64,000 nucleotides of DNA from Phoebastria nigripes. Lineage: Eukaryota > Chordata > Aves > Procellariiformes > Diomedeidae. Position numbers and translations under genes: made by a program. Shown here piece after piece: positions 11,701 to 24,300 of this stretch. Numbering within the stretch: the stretch's first letter is position 1; each line of letters opens with the position of its first letter. The DNA is taken from positions 248,001-312,000 of the forward strand of contig JAYKAV010002319.1 in NCBI GenBank assembly GCA_035582835.1. Reading direction: 5' to 3'. The notes under the pieces were generated by a model. That model saw only the letters and a list, made by a program, of their open reading frames with translations. It was not told the origin of the DNA and ran no database searches.

Positions 11701-14700
11701 CTTACGCTAGAAGACACAAATTAGTTGATATCTGTGGGACAAGAAAGGCAGTTCTAAGATCTAATACAAAACCTAACTGCTCTGCGAAGTGCCTTGCAAT
11801 TAACAACGCAATACGTTCCAGTTGAAAAATCAGATCCTTCTTTCAGCTACTGGAGAGTTCGGATTAATTTCAGTATAAATAGGTTGTGTTAATTTCTGTG
11901 GACAAGATGGTGAATTCTGTCAGCAAGAAATGATGGGTTTATTTTGCATTGATATTACATGTTACAAAGAGACTAAATCTTTGTCCTGAGAAAAGGAATG
12001 TCAGTAAGCAGCTGGTAAGAGCTGTGGCTGTGCCCTCTCTTTGATCTCTCTCCCTCTAAGCCTGCATCACTGAAATAAGATTGTTGCTTCACAGCAAATG
12101 GCATCTGGGACAGAGCATTGCAACCTGTCACGTGCCTTACAAGGGTATTTCTTGTGTTAGAATAATATTGCTTGCTCTGTAGATATTGTTTCAAAATTTC
12201 TTACTTAATTTGGTGAGCATCATAAGAAGCTTTAATATTTCTAACAAAACAGTACTGAGTACCGGATCACTGTGAGTCACAGTGGTGACAATGAAGTGCT
12301 TCTTTATGTAATAAGTACTTTTTATTTGTCATCTTAGTATTCAGTCTCTATTGTAGCACTGTGTTATTCCCAGTACTAAAGTAACTTTAAATTCACACTG
12401 TTGTGGCTGTTTCTTTTGTTACCATTAACAGGTGCTTATTATTCTTGTGATATGATTCTATTTCAGTAACAGATACTTTCCCACAACATTTTTAGACTTC
12501 TGTCATGTCTGTTCCTAGTAGAAATTAACTCAGCTAATTTTTTTTACCAACAAAAGGTTTGTTCAGAGTTTTTTATTGAAAACTAAGAGAAATTCCATAC
12601 CTTGCATTTTAGATTAATATGACAAACTTAGTAAACTATGAAACACAGATCACGTTATTCCAATCCCTTCCATGTCTTCCGAAAGACATTGTGGAGAACT
12701 CCTTTAAGATGCCCAACTCAGTGTCTGTATTCATAGTCCTGTTGGAGAAGACAGAGCAAAGACAGAAAAGTCTAATACTAGAGAAAATAGAGAAGAAAAT
12801 CTCAGCAGTTAAAATAAGCAGGCATTGCCAGCTAGTGTGTTTTGAATTGTTGCCCACAATGGTCAAGCCATTCCAAAGATGAATGCTTTATTTTCATGAA
12901 GACTAGAACACCATTTCAGTATTTTAGCTTTAAAAAAAAAAATCCTTAGATGGATATTTGATTTGAAAGGTTTGCTTTCCTTTAAGTGCTTTTAAGCTGT
13001 TTTTTCCATTGTATTTAGGGGCATCTTTGTAACTGCTGTTTACAACAGAGAAATCAGTTGCTGGAGTGGGAAATGGCTATTGCATCTTGAATTACACAGT
13101 ATTTATGAAATGTCAGGGTGAGCTGTGGTAAGCAGCTGAAATATGCTTAGATCAGCGGATATTTAATTTCCTGTATGGCACAATATATTGCTGCACACTT
13201 TAAAGACATTAGTTTCCTAAGATCCAGACAAAACATGTTTCTATGTTCCATTTCTATGTTCTTTGTGACACATCATAATCATGACCAAAGAGGTGCTGAG
13301 AAAAGAGATGCCTGTAGATTATTTTCTCCTTGAAATTCATTACCCACATAAATCTGAAATAGCTCAGTTGCTTGTGGAGCTGACTGAGGGGTTGCTGAAG
13401 CTAAAGCTGGAAAGATGGAGGGGTTGGTGAGGCATTACTTCCTGTATTAATGGTTTGTTTATGTTCTGCTGTTTAAAACATGTTAATCTCTACTTGTAAT
13501 TGTTAGTATACTCGTGAGCAGGCAGGATTTTTTTGTTAAAATGAAAATAAGTCACAAAATAATAAATACAGCTTTTTAATATATATAAGTAGTACATGTG
13601 ACCTAATGAGAGACCAGAAGACTCTGTGTTAGCACATAAGGCATGGCAAAATGACCACTTTCTGCCCTAAGCAGTTTATGAATTAGGTGTAAGGCAAAAT
13701 TTTCACATATGATAAAAATTACATTTTATAGTACATGACATTTTCTAAGTTTTCTGTGAATAGCAACTACCTACTCTTCCTTCCTATTCTTTTTGCACAT
13801 TACATATTTCATAAAGGACTGGCAGGTCATACATTCATGCTAAATATATTGATCTCTGACTAATCTTTGAGCACTAGGATACATGTGTTCCCTCTCCAAC
13901 CTTTTTGTGCTGTTATTTGACAGAATCTTGGATTCTAGATACTTGTCCGCTAGAACGAGATATCACTAGAATCAGTAAAATCAGAAAATCAGTAGAATTA
14001 ATCTCTCTAATATATGAATTGCTTCTAGACAGGTAATATTTTACTTACCAGGCAATTTCTGTCTGTAGTTTGTTTGAGAGCTCAAAATTTGAGATCTGTT
14101 GGTGAGTTTGAACTGGGTAGCCATTTTACTTGAAATGTTTCTATTCCTAGTTTGAGTGAGCATGCCAGTGAGAATAAATGTGCTAAGATAGTTTTAAAAT
14201 TTGCATCCTGCTTAATTAGATGTTTTCTTTACACGTGGCTGTTTTCTCTTGGCTTTTGGGCTATGCTTTTGAACTCATTCACTGGAATATTTGGAGACAG
14301 CAAATAAAGGGTGGGATTAACACTTGTTAAGTTAATTCAATTAACAGTTGGAAGTAACGTCTTAGAAACATTTGTGCAGTCTTTGCCCGGGTTGTGCGTG
14401 AGACTGAGACAGTTTTTATAATTTGCTGGTATTCAGCTTCTAAACCTTTAGAAACATCGATGTGTTTCATGGCTTTTGACTCTTTCTTTCCCAGCTCCCT
14501 TACCAAAACTGTAACATAATACTGTTAGCACCATAAGCAAGCGTTAGAGAGTGAAACTAGGTTGATGAATGTTTGACTTGCATCTCTCAGGAAAAACACT
14601 TGTTTATTGCCTTTAAAATATACTGGTTTGATGAATAAGCTGAGCCAAGAATGAAACAAAACTATGTGAAATGGAATGAAGTGGAAATGGTCTGTGTGCT

Positions 14701-15233
14701 GGTGTCAGCCAGTGCTAGAATTGTAAGACTGAATCTGCTATGTTAGTGAAGCACAGATAGGAGAAGGGCCTTTTTAATTCAGAAGTAAGGTCTCCCAAGG
14801 ATACTGTTGTCTATAGCATCATAGTTGCATATTGTTTGGCTTTTAAATTCTTTGAGCTGTTAAACAACTTTTTCTTGCGTAGTGCAGATCAACCAATAAT
14901 CTGCACTGAGATGTGATCCCTGGATTATACTCACAGTGTTAGTACATTGGTCCAGGCCTACTTCTTCTGTGCATGTACCTATACAGTGCTTAAATGTTAT
15001 ATACAGCTAGTGTGAAACACCTCAAGTTATGCATGGGTGTTAGTAGCAGTTATGCTGGATACTGCATCAAAGCCCTCTTTTTTTTTTCAAAAAGATGGGA
15101 ATTTGGTGGGCTCAGACTTGTGCACTAAAAATAATAATTAGAGCTGCAAGACAAATTTGTGTCTGATTACTGTATGAATGGAATTGGTTATTTAAAATTG
15201 GTTATTGGCTGTTTTTTTTCTGCTTGTTTACAG
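5778..15233. other. Presumed intron upstream of the first visible CIB exon
   Basis: I looked for the expected short exons (MGNKQ... and DCTFF...ILR) and found neither. Only chance frames, T/G-rich simple tracts (8920, 10475) and the weak CTCF-like motif at 11615 are present. Confidence 0.55.
11615..11633 (+). promoter_or_regulatory. Weak CTCF-like motif
   Basis: TGCCATCAGGTGGACAC has the spacing of the CTCF core CCASYAGRKGGC with two mismatches. This is a single weak match found by eye. Confidence 0.2.
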
Positions 15234-15345
15234 GTTGCATGGCCGATACCATGAAATGGCACCAAACGTTGTGCCCATGGACTATACAAAGGACCCAGAT
15301 GTTAAACTACCTATGCAGCTTATAGTAAACATGCCTGAGCTAAAG
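15234..15345 (+). CDS. CIB3: CIB3-like exon (equivalent to coding exon 3)
   Basis: The acceptor is a T-rich tract ending TTTACAG and the donor is AAG|GTATCA. The 112-base exon starts with the last base of a split codon (residue 29, Arg in relatives), followed by 37 codons from [10 protein letters not shown] to NMPELK, and ends in phase 0. The open frame continues into the intron to 15420, but that extension is intronic. This part covers the helix of vestigial EF-hand 1 and the LVPMDY-type segment of CIB proteins. Confidence 0.88.
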
Positions 15346-18300
15346 GTATCACTTCTGACTGCTTACAAACTNTATCTTCTTAAGTTATGTAGCTCATCTG
15401 CCAGAGGTTTTGCCAAGTGAGTTTGATATCCTGAAGCAATGTGGCATGCTGAGGTCTTCCCCTTCCTGTTACTGTTCAAGGGCAAAACCAGCCCCAGAAA
15501 CTGGAGAATATTTAGGTGGATGTCTTTCTTCCAGAGGTAGTTGGCATAGATGTTAAAGGAAATAAGTAGGAAATAAAATTAAATTTAGCAATCTTTCCAC
15601 TTTGTATATACCGATCCCTTAGAAGCCAGTGGGATCTCTGTGTGAAGAGCTGGTTAGAAATCAGAAGTTCTTATCTCAGTGTGTTGATAGGAAATTTGCC
15701 AGAGGTGTGCAGAACATTGCTGATCAAAAGTAAAGATTTTCCCTTTTTTCCTCAGTTACAAGAGCACAATAAATATTATTTTTCTTAATTTTCAGGAGTT
15801 TTCATTTTTCGTGGAGTCGTCACATGATAGGAAGTGGACAGACAGTCCACGTAACTACAAATGAGAGAAGCAGTAGGCATAAAGCAATCCGTGCAAAATT
15901 GAGTCAGCATTTATTTTATCAGTTCAACAATTGAATATGGTTTTAACAGGACAAATATGGATTTTTAGCATTTATTTTTTAAACAGTTCATTGAATTTTG
16001 TTGTCTTTGGTCTTGTGGTCTATTTTTCGTTTTCACGTATGCAAATTAGTTGACGTCTTTAAATTACTATCATGTAGAAACAACTGTATGTTCACTGTGA
16101 TAGTTGCATGAAGTATTATTAAGCTTTTTAAGAGCAATGCCATAAAAACCTTGTAATTGATGGTCTTCCACTTCATTTTAATGATTTAGAAATTCTTCCT
16201 TAATGTTGTAAGATACCAAATATTTGGAAAAAAAAGTACAAGCATAAGCAGTGCTTTAGAAATTCAGTTGGGGAGACGGTTAAGTCAACATAAAGTGAAA
16301 GACATTTGAATTAGATTTCAAGTTGAAGTTCACAGATCTCCTTGTTCCTTTAGTACCACACTTACTGCATGTTTGATTCTGGGACAATACCATTTATTGA
16401 ACAATAAGCACATTTCACTCTAAAGGATGTTTGTTAAAAAGTGTTTGACCAGCATTTCATATAAATGGAAACATTAGAGATTAAANGCATATGAGCGTTT
16501 AATTCAATAGAAGACCTTTGAAAAATTTTCATCCTTCAGTTATGACTGTGATTTACCAGATACCTATGTACAGCTTAGAAATTTGGGTTTCTGAAGAAAC
16601 TGAGAAATAATTTAGGATTCTTTTTCACACTAAGCATGGGATTCTTCAGCAAAATCCTAGTATATGTTTATACTCTTTCTAATGATGAGTTGGCCCTGTA
16701 ATAAAGTAGATGAAGATGTAGCTAGCTTTAATTCCAAAATTGCACATTAAAAAATAAAGAAATTAAGAAATTATAGATTTTAAAATTTTATAAATAAAAA
16801 AATGCAAGTAAAACTTTAGACATCATTAATTCTATCATAAAAGCCATAAATGCCACTGTCATCAACATAGCACATCTACATTGAGTTATTAAATATATTA
16901 ATAGTTAAGGATTTTGGTAGGGCTGTTTTGCTAATGACTTTCCTTAACAATATTGCGTAGTATAAGAATAAAATCAGTATATACCTCACTATTGTTTAAA
17001 TAGTTACAGAATTGAAACCTGTGATATGCTATGAGTTGTTCCTAGAACTTACAAAATAGTTCTTTCATCAGCTGGTTGAAAGCTATTCAGCCTTTTAACT
17101 CCTAAAGCTGCATAACCCAACCCTAACTAGAATCCAGCTCCAGGTTAGTTTCCTATCAGCTGTGTGCATGTTCCAAGTATGTGTCCTTGACTGCCACGGG
17201 TATAAGTATAATTCCCTCCTCTGCAGCTTGCAAAGTTGACCTTCCTAGCTCACCTCAAATAAAATGAATGATGTTTAATAAATCATGCAGGTACTGTAAT
17301 TTAAAAAAAAAAATTCTTCTCATCTTTGCCCATTATGTTACACAGTGTGAAGTAGGAACAGGATATGAAAGTAGTGTAATTCAAGGTTTGTTTATATATG
17401 AACTTTTAGTATCAGCAGCATTCAAGAAAACATTATTTTTCAACAATATTATGTGTTTAAATGTATCAAAATGTCTATGAAAGAGCCTAAATTATGTGCC
17501 TGTGTATTTAATGATGAAAAAAGTACATGTAGAGGAGTATTCATGGAACTTTAAAATAGCAGGGGGTATAAAGATCTTGCTGAAAAGTTCTTTTCAGTTC
17601 ATTCAATTGCATAAAATATTATATATTAGCCATTCAGATATCTTATAAATATTTCACNTAAGTTTTGTATAACATAAATGTTTGTATTGTTTTTTGTTAT
17701 TATACAAATAAGGAAATTAGGCAACAGGCAAAATTAACAATACTTTGCAAAAATGCCCTGTATTTTAGTTACCTCAAATTGAGTCCAATTTGGAGATAGC
17801 CACAAAGATTTCAAACTTGATTATCTAAAATTAGATTTAAGACCTAATTAGGCATCAAAATCAGTAGCCTGCAAGAAGTTGCTAGCACAAGCAGACCTAA
17901 TTAGGCTCTTAGGCTGTATTCTGAAGCAGTGTTAAATTACTCAGTGGAGCTAAAAGTTGGGAATTGGAACGCTTGCTCTAAGTCGTCTTTGGCCTACCTA
18001 CGAGATCATGGGATCAGATGAATAATACCAACAGGTGAATAGAGAAAAATTATGCACTATTTTTCACAAGGACAAGGAAGTATTGCATGAAATTACAGAC
18101 AGCTGACATAATGTGTGAATATATCGAGGCACTCATTGCCACAAAACATTTTGGCAAAGACAGCATTAGTCTTCAAAAATTATTTAAGTGCTTTTATAGA
18201 GCAGAATTCCACAGATGGCTATTAAGTTTTATGATCTGGATGTAATATCTAACTCAGAATGTCCCTGAAATGCTCATTGCACTAATCTCAGAATATACTA

Positions 18301-21300
18301 TGGGAAGGATCACTGTGTATATCTCTCTCTTTTTTTAAATTCTTGCCTTATCTGCTACTGGTTCCAGTTAGAGTTAGGCTGGTGGGCTGGATGGACTCAT
18401 AATTGTGACAGTTCCCATATTATACTTGTTTTTTTCCCCTTAGAAGCAATCCCTAGATCCGTTGGATTTATTCTTAATGCCCCAGTGAGATTTGTCTGAG
18501 ATTATTTAAAGGACCTGCTCTTAGCAGTTACCTGGAACTAGTCATTTGATGCTTAGCAGCTAGTACAAAAGGAAGAAGATTCTTCATCTTGAAATAGGAA
18601 TATTTGCCTGACTTAATGAAGTAATGTCATGTTGGATGGACAGCTGTATATAAAAATGCAAATCAGTGTTGTATGGAATACAATACAACAAAAATTACTA
18701 ATGGTCTTACCTATGTGAATATAAAATAAACTAATGAGGTTTTTTAGTAGCTGGCAGGATGAAATAGCATGGGCTTCACGAAGTCTAAATATGTGGGAGC
18801 ATCTTGAAGTATTCTGATTGTTTTCAGCCATCTTGTATTTTTGCTTATGCATAAATATTGAATTCTTATCTTTGTGATAAAATGTATCATTCTTAAGGGC
18901 TTTTGATTCATCCATACATTACTGCAAGTAGTTTTATATCTCTCTAACATGCCTGCAACTCATTCATCACTGTAGCGTCTTAGGTGCTTGTACTGGCACT
19001 TCTGGGACGGACAATCAGTATTCCTTAAGTTTTATGTTATTATCTCTAGGATCTTGATAGCGCAATATGAAATTCTCTGGCTTATTTATGTGACTCTGAA
19101 GAGTTTAACTGCCAGATGGCTGATAGTTGCTTTGTGAAAAATCAAGGCTAAGTTCAGAAAAGAAAGCGAGAAACGATAATCATACGCATTCTTTTTGTCT
19201 TCAGTGATACAGGATTGAACACTTAAGGAACAGCTCAGTCTATGAAAACCTTAGAGATGGGAGACTACTATATTTACAAGACAGCCTGGTACTTAAGCTG
19301 AGATATAAACCAGAAATTTTATACTGGACCATGATTAGATTTTGAGATACAGGAGCACATCTTGCTACCTTAGCAAACTTGGGTGGTAATGATAATAGAC
19401 TTCCGTAAGTAAAGTGGATCATAATCTATCTTCTTGCACCACGTCAAGTCTGTGAGGCTTTCTGACCCTGCTTTAGACGATGTCTCCAGGGTAATGGAAC
19501 TTGATTTTATGAAAATAGCAGGACAAAATTCAGTGTCAAATTTTATAATAATTCTCTCCCAAGTCTCATAAGCCTGTGGAAGAACCTTAGAAATATATTG
19601 TCAAACCACTCATTTTATTTCAGGAATTCTAGCAGTTCATAGAGAAAGGGCTTTCAATAGCTAGTGAGCTTGTTTCCAGTAAAATATCAGTTAGAGGATA
19701 CTAGATCTTCCTCCATAACTCTTTCAAAACATGAACACTAAAAGATACTAAAATGCCGCCTAGGATCTCAGTTATAAACCAGGGTCAATCTTGGTCATGG
19801 AGCATTTTGCGATTTCCTGTGCAGATGGTGCGGAGGGGGAGAGAGTCTTTCCCCTAGAGTTAATTTTCCAAGCAATCTAGGTAGTAACTCCAGCTCATAC
19901 ACTAAGAAAAAAATATCTTTAACCTTTGCAACTTGACCAGACTGCTAAATAAATCGTTATGGTATTTTCTTTCTTCAGTAAATTTTCATCAAGGTGAAGA
20001 CAAAGCCAACATTTAAATCTTAAAATAGAAATAAATGAACTAAATGTCTATTGAATTTTAATAAAATTAGTGATAATTTCAATGCACCTGGCTTTTTTCA
20101 TATACACATTACATTTCTAGTTACTGGCAGTGTTGAGCTCAATACCACTGTAGATTCTGACAAATGGATAGAATCAATAATGCACTTTTCTAAATTACAT
20201 TCTGCTACTATAAAGAAAGACCTTTACCTCACGCATTAATGTTTTGAGCCAGGATTTTTGTGTTTCAAAGAAAAAAAAATGCTGATGATCACTCACTTTA
20301 ATTGGTAATGAATTATTCACTAACTCATGATTCTTAAAAGTTGAAAGTCAGGACAATAAATAAATAAATAAATAAGCGGCAGATACTTGAAGTTTATTAG
20401 GTCTACCATTACACTGAATTTAACACAGCTAGTTTACTCCATCTGTTTTGTTGCAGTCTCTGTTCTCTAATTTTGACAATCTTGGTTACACAGGCAGCAG
20501 TCTAATAAATTAACTTTAGGGCATATGGGCACCTGTGAGATTGCAGCAACTAATATTGCAAAATTGTAGCAATGATACGGGCTGTTCAGTATGAAACCAT
20601 ATAGAAAGCAAAAGTGATTTTCTTTCAGAACAAAACTGATTTCACTCACATTATCCCTGTCATTTCCACAGAGCTAGATGTGGGAATGCAACCTGATGAC
20701 AGAGATCAGGTATGATCTGTAGAAGTGGGTGGGTGGCCATCTTTGTGACACATATATCCCTAATTGTCAGAATCTTCAAACTGGTGTATGGCCTGTCTCT
20801 GGTTATTGTAGTGTAGAGCCATCCTTCTGTCAGGAGTTGATCATAAAAGGACTTCCTGGAGGGGAACCATTTTTGTTTCATTCACTTTACAGTCTGTGGC
20901 CTTCTTTTTTTGGCTCACGCAGTAGCTTCATTGATCCTCGCAGGCCTTGTCATTAGCTGCAGTGGTGAGTAAGGTAGTTCATAAATCGACACACTACTGA
21001 AACAGAATGACCAGCAGGCACAGGAATCAGTCAGGGGAAAGAAAGGACACACAGGGAACAGTGAATCGATCACACATTTCAGAACCAATGTTAGCACCCT
21101 ATTTTTGGTAAGTTTAAACATGAATGCATGAGAGTTGCTTCAAAAGAAAATGAAAACACTTCCTACAATTTTAAAAGGATAGAATTTTAGAAGTCATTTC
21201 AATGAGTCCTCAGTTTCAAAGTTTCCCATGTAACGGGCAATGACACCTGAGAGGGCAGGTTGATACTCTTCCTAAGCCCCCACCCCTGCTCTGGCCAGTC

Positions 21301-24300
21301 TTCACCTGCAGCTCATTCCAACTTCCTTGTCTCTGCATCCTGTTAGTTGTTTCTAGTTACGATGGGATGTTTTACCCCTTTCAGACCACTCTTCTTGCTT
21401 CTCTGAAGCCCCTTTTAAACTGTGTGTTTCAATCAACTGTATGCCTTCCAGTCGTATTAAGTGACGGCCATTTTCTCTCCACTGAACTCCAAATCTGTAC
21501 CTGCTTGATGGTCTTTACCAGTATTGTCTGCAGTTTCCTGTTATAGTTAGTGAATCAGTTTTTGTTAAAATGCCTTATATTCCCATGATATACTATTATG
21601 TTCTGTAATATTTAAGCAATTCCATATGCAACCAGAATCTTTGGTTATTTGGCTGTTGTGACCATAGTACATCCTTCAGTAAAGAGGTAAGCTTGTTGCT
21701 GAACTGTCTCACATTTCTGCTTTCTGACAGAATGACGTGATAATTTTTTTCAAATGTAAACATACCAATTTAGCTGTATTTTAGCCTTGGTTTGTGCAGG
21801 GTTTTCTTGATCAGTACTCTGTAGGCACTGCAGAGAAGTTTGATGACATGAATATAATCATCTACACATGAAAAAAAAAATACTGATTTTGAGGAAGAAG
21901 AAAAGGAAAAAAAAAAAAACAACAAAGAAATGTGCTTTTATGTGCTCCAAGGACAATTTGCTGTTGCACTTATTATGCTTCCCTTCCAAAGCACCAGCCT
22001 CTCCTGTGGAGATCTGGTAATGAACAATTAAGCCATTTTTATATTAATGTTTGTCTGATAAGAGTTCATTTCTATTTTTCTAGGAATAACTCCTGAAATT
22101 TGAGAAAGGTTTGCTTCTGATCAGTTCTGAACAAGTCCTGATTAAAGCATCCAAAGGGATTCTGGCTTTCAGTAGTCTGCAAAGTAGACTGCTTTGTGCA
22201 TTTAAATATCTTCCCTAATGTCAGTGGGGACTTACNCCAAATACAAAAGAGAAAATGATCATCATGTTTCTGTGGATGTAAAACTGAGCAGCATTTTGTA
22301 ATAACTGTCCAGCCTCTCCAGCTTAGTTATCTTGACCTATCTTACAGCTTTACTTGCAACCTCTTATTTCCAAAATGCACTCAGCTTGTGAAAATAGGAT
22401 ACAGTACTTTAAATTAATTCATCAAGCTGCAAAACAGATAGGGCAAAAGGACAACGCAGTGCTTTCCTAGAGCCTGTGATGGAAACTGGAGGACAGGGGA
22501 AAATAACAAGTGACATGGTAAGATTTAGCTGCGATCTCAGGAATAAACCCTGTAATAGTTTCTTAGAAAACTAATGGTTATGTTTTATTGTCTGGTGTTC
22601 TAGGTCTGTATGTTGGAATAGCTGCAACATTACATTCAAAAATGTATAGAAACACAATTATCTGAGTAGAAAAAGTGATTGTTAAAAAGATGGATGGCAC
22701 ATTTAGGAGGATTATCTCAAGCCACTACAGCAGCATCAATCTGCAAAACAGCAGAGTTTTAGCTATAACAATTCTTTATTTTTTCTGTGTCCCCTCTCAT
22801 TTTTATTGTGAGAGGACAGAAAAAGCTTTTAAACAAGGCAAGTGTAAGTTTCTAGTTTTAAAAGGATTCTTTTTTTAAACAATTAGTGCATAAGGGAAAA
22901 CAATCTAGGAAGGAACAGTATCGTTTTCCCCTTTACTCCCTTCCCCCATGGCTTTTCCTTTAAATATGATGGAACCCTAATCTGTGCTCTTTAGAGTAGA
23001 GGTAATGAAATTACAGAAAGGATGTGAAAAGTATCTGTGAAGGTAAGCTAATACTTTCCATTGTGTAAACCACAAATATACTGCCTGAAGACACATAATA
23101 TGAGAAAGTTAAAGGAGAGAAATCAATATGAGGAAAGATTTTATTTTTCATTTAGGTTTTAGAGATCCATTTGGCAAAGAGTTACTTAAGAAGTATGCTT
23201 AGGTCCATTTAATTCATTGTTAATTCATCTGTATTTTCAAGATCTCTGACATGCCAAATAGATAATTCCTCTTATGCAACTGCAATATACTTATTCAGTC
23301 AGAGAGATCATGCCTAGCATTTCTAATGCAGAAAGTCCTGTGTTTGATATTCACTGCTGATGTGGATATTTGCATCTGCGTACTCCCTGTTTGTTACCCA
23401 ATGCTGCCTCTGAGATGTCAGTTTACAACTGTTACCATGACACTTAGTTCTGATGAGGTTTGTTCCAAAGAAAGCAATATAGTATTTTAGAAATAAAAAA
23501 GATAATTTTTCTAACATGTTTTCTCATCCACTCTGATATTTAGCATTCTCTAATATTAAACATTTAACAGATAAACCAATTTTTTAATGTGCTTTTTAGG
23601 ATGAAAGTGGGCCTTTTTCATGTATTTCAGCCCAACTGAATCTTAATTTGCCTTATTAATAAACTGACAATTTGAAACAATAGAATCAATGGTTTTCCAC
23701 TGAGTGTCTGTATGTATATTCATATCACAAACAGGCATATTTCCAAGAACTCAGGTCAGATACTTTAGCCTTAGCAGTACCCACAGATGCACATCTGCTA
23801 TACCTCCTCTACACATCATGCACATGATATGAGTGATCATTACATATCCTTTTACAATGACTTTCTCTCAGCCATCTGGCTAATTCTGGAGTGTTGTTTT
23901 TCATTCTGAGACTCTTGAGAGATGTGACCCTGCTGCTTTTTTGAGCCTGTTGTCTTTTTATTTTCAAGAATCCCTCTCTTCTACTCTATTTAATTTCTTT
24001 TTTATTTTTATTTGGCCTAGTTTTGTTTTCATCTGAACAGTGAGCTCAGCCTTACATATTCAGCTCAGAGCACAGTGAGCTCATTAATCTCCTACCCTTT
24101 GAAATCTGTAGGCATGCTCCCTATTTTGGAATTACCTCAGTCATTGAACCCTGCAGGAGAATTTGAATTTAGTATTGACTACCTTAATGAGCTGTTATTT
24201 TAGCCTGTGGCTCTGTGGTCCCTACTTCACCTATCCATTAAAACAGCCTTATTCCTGGCCATTATCTCAACCAGAAAGACTGGAGACATCTTGGCATTTA

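Noticed and set aside
15346..15420. Continuation of the CIB frame past MPELK
   Set aside because: The GTATCA donor at 15346 and the in-phase next exon show this is intron.
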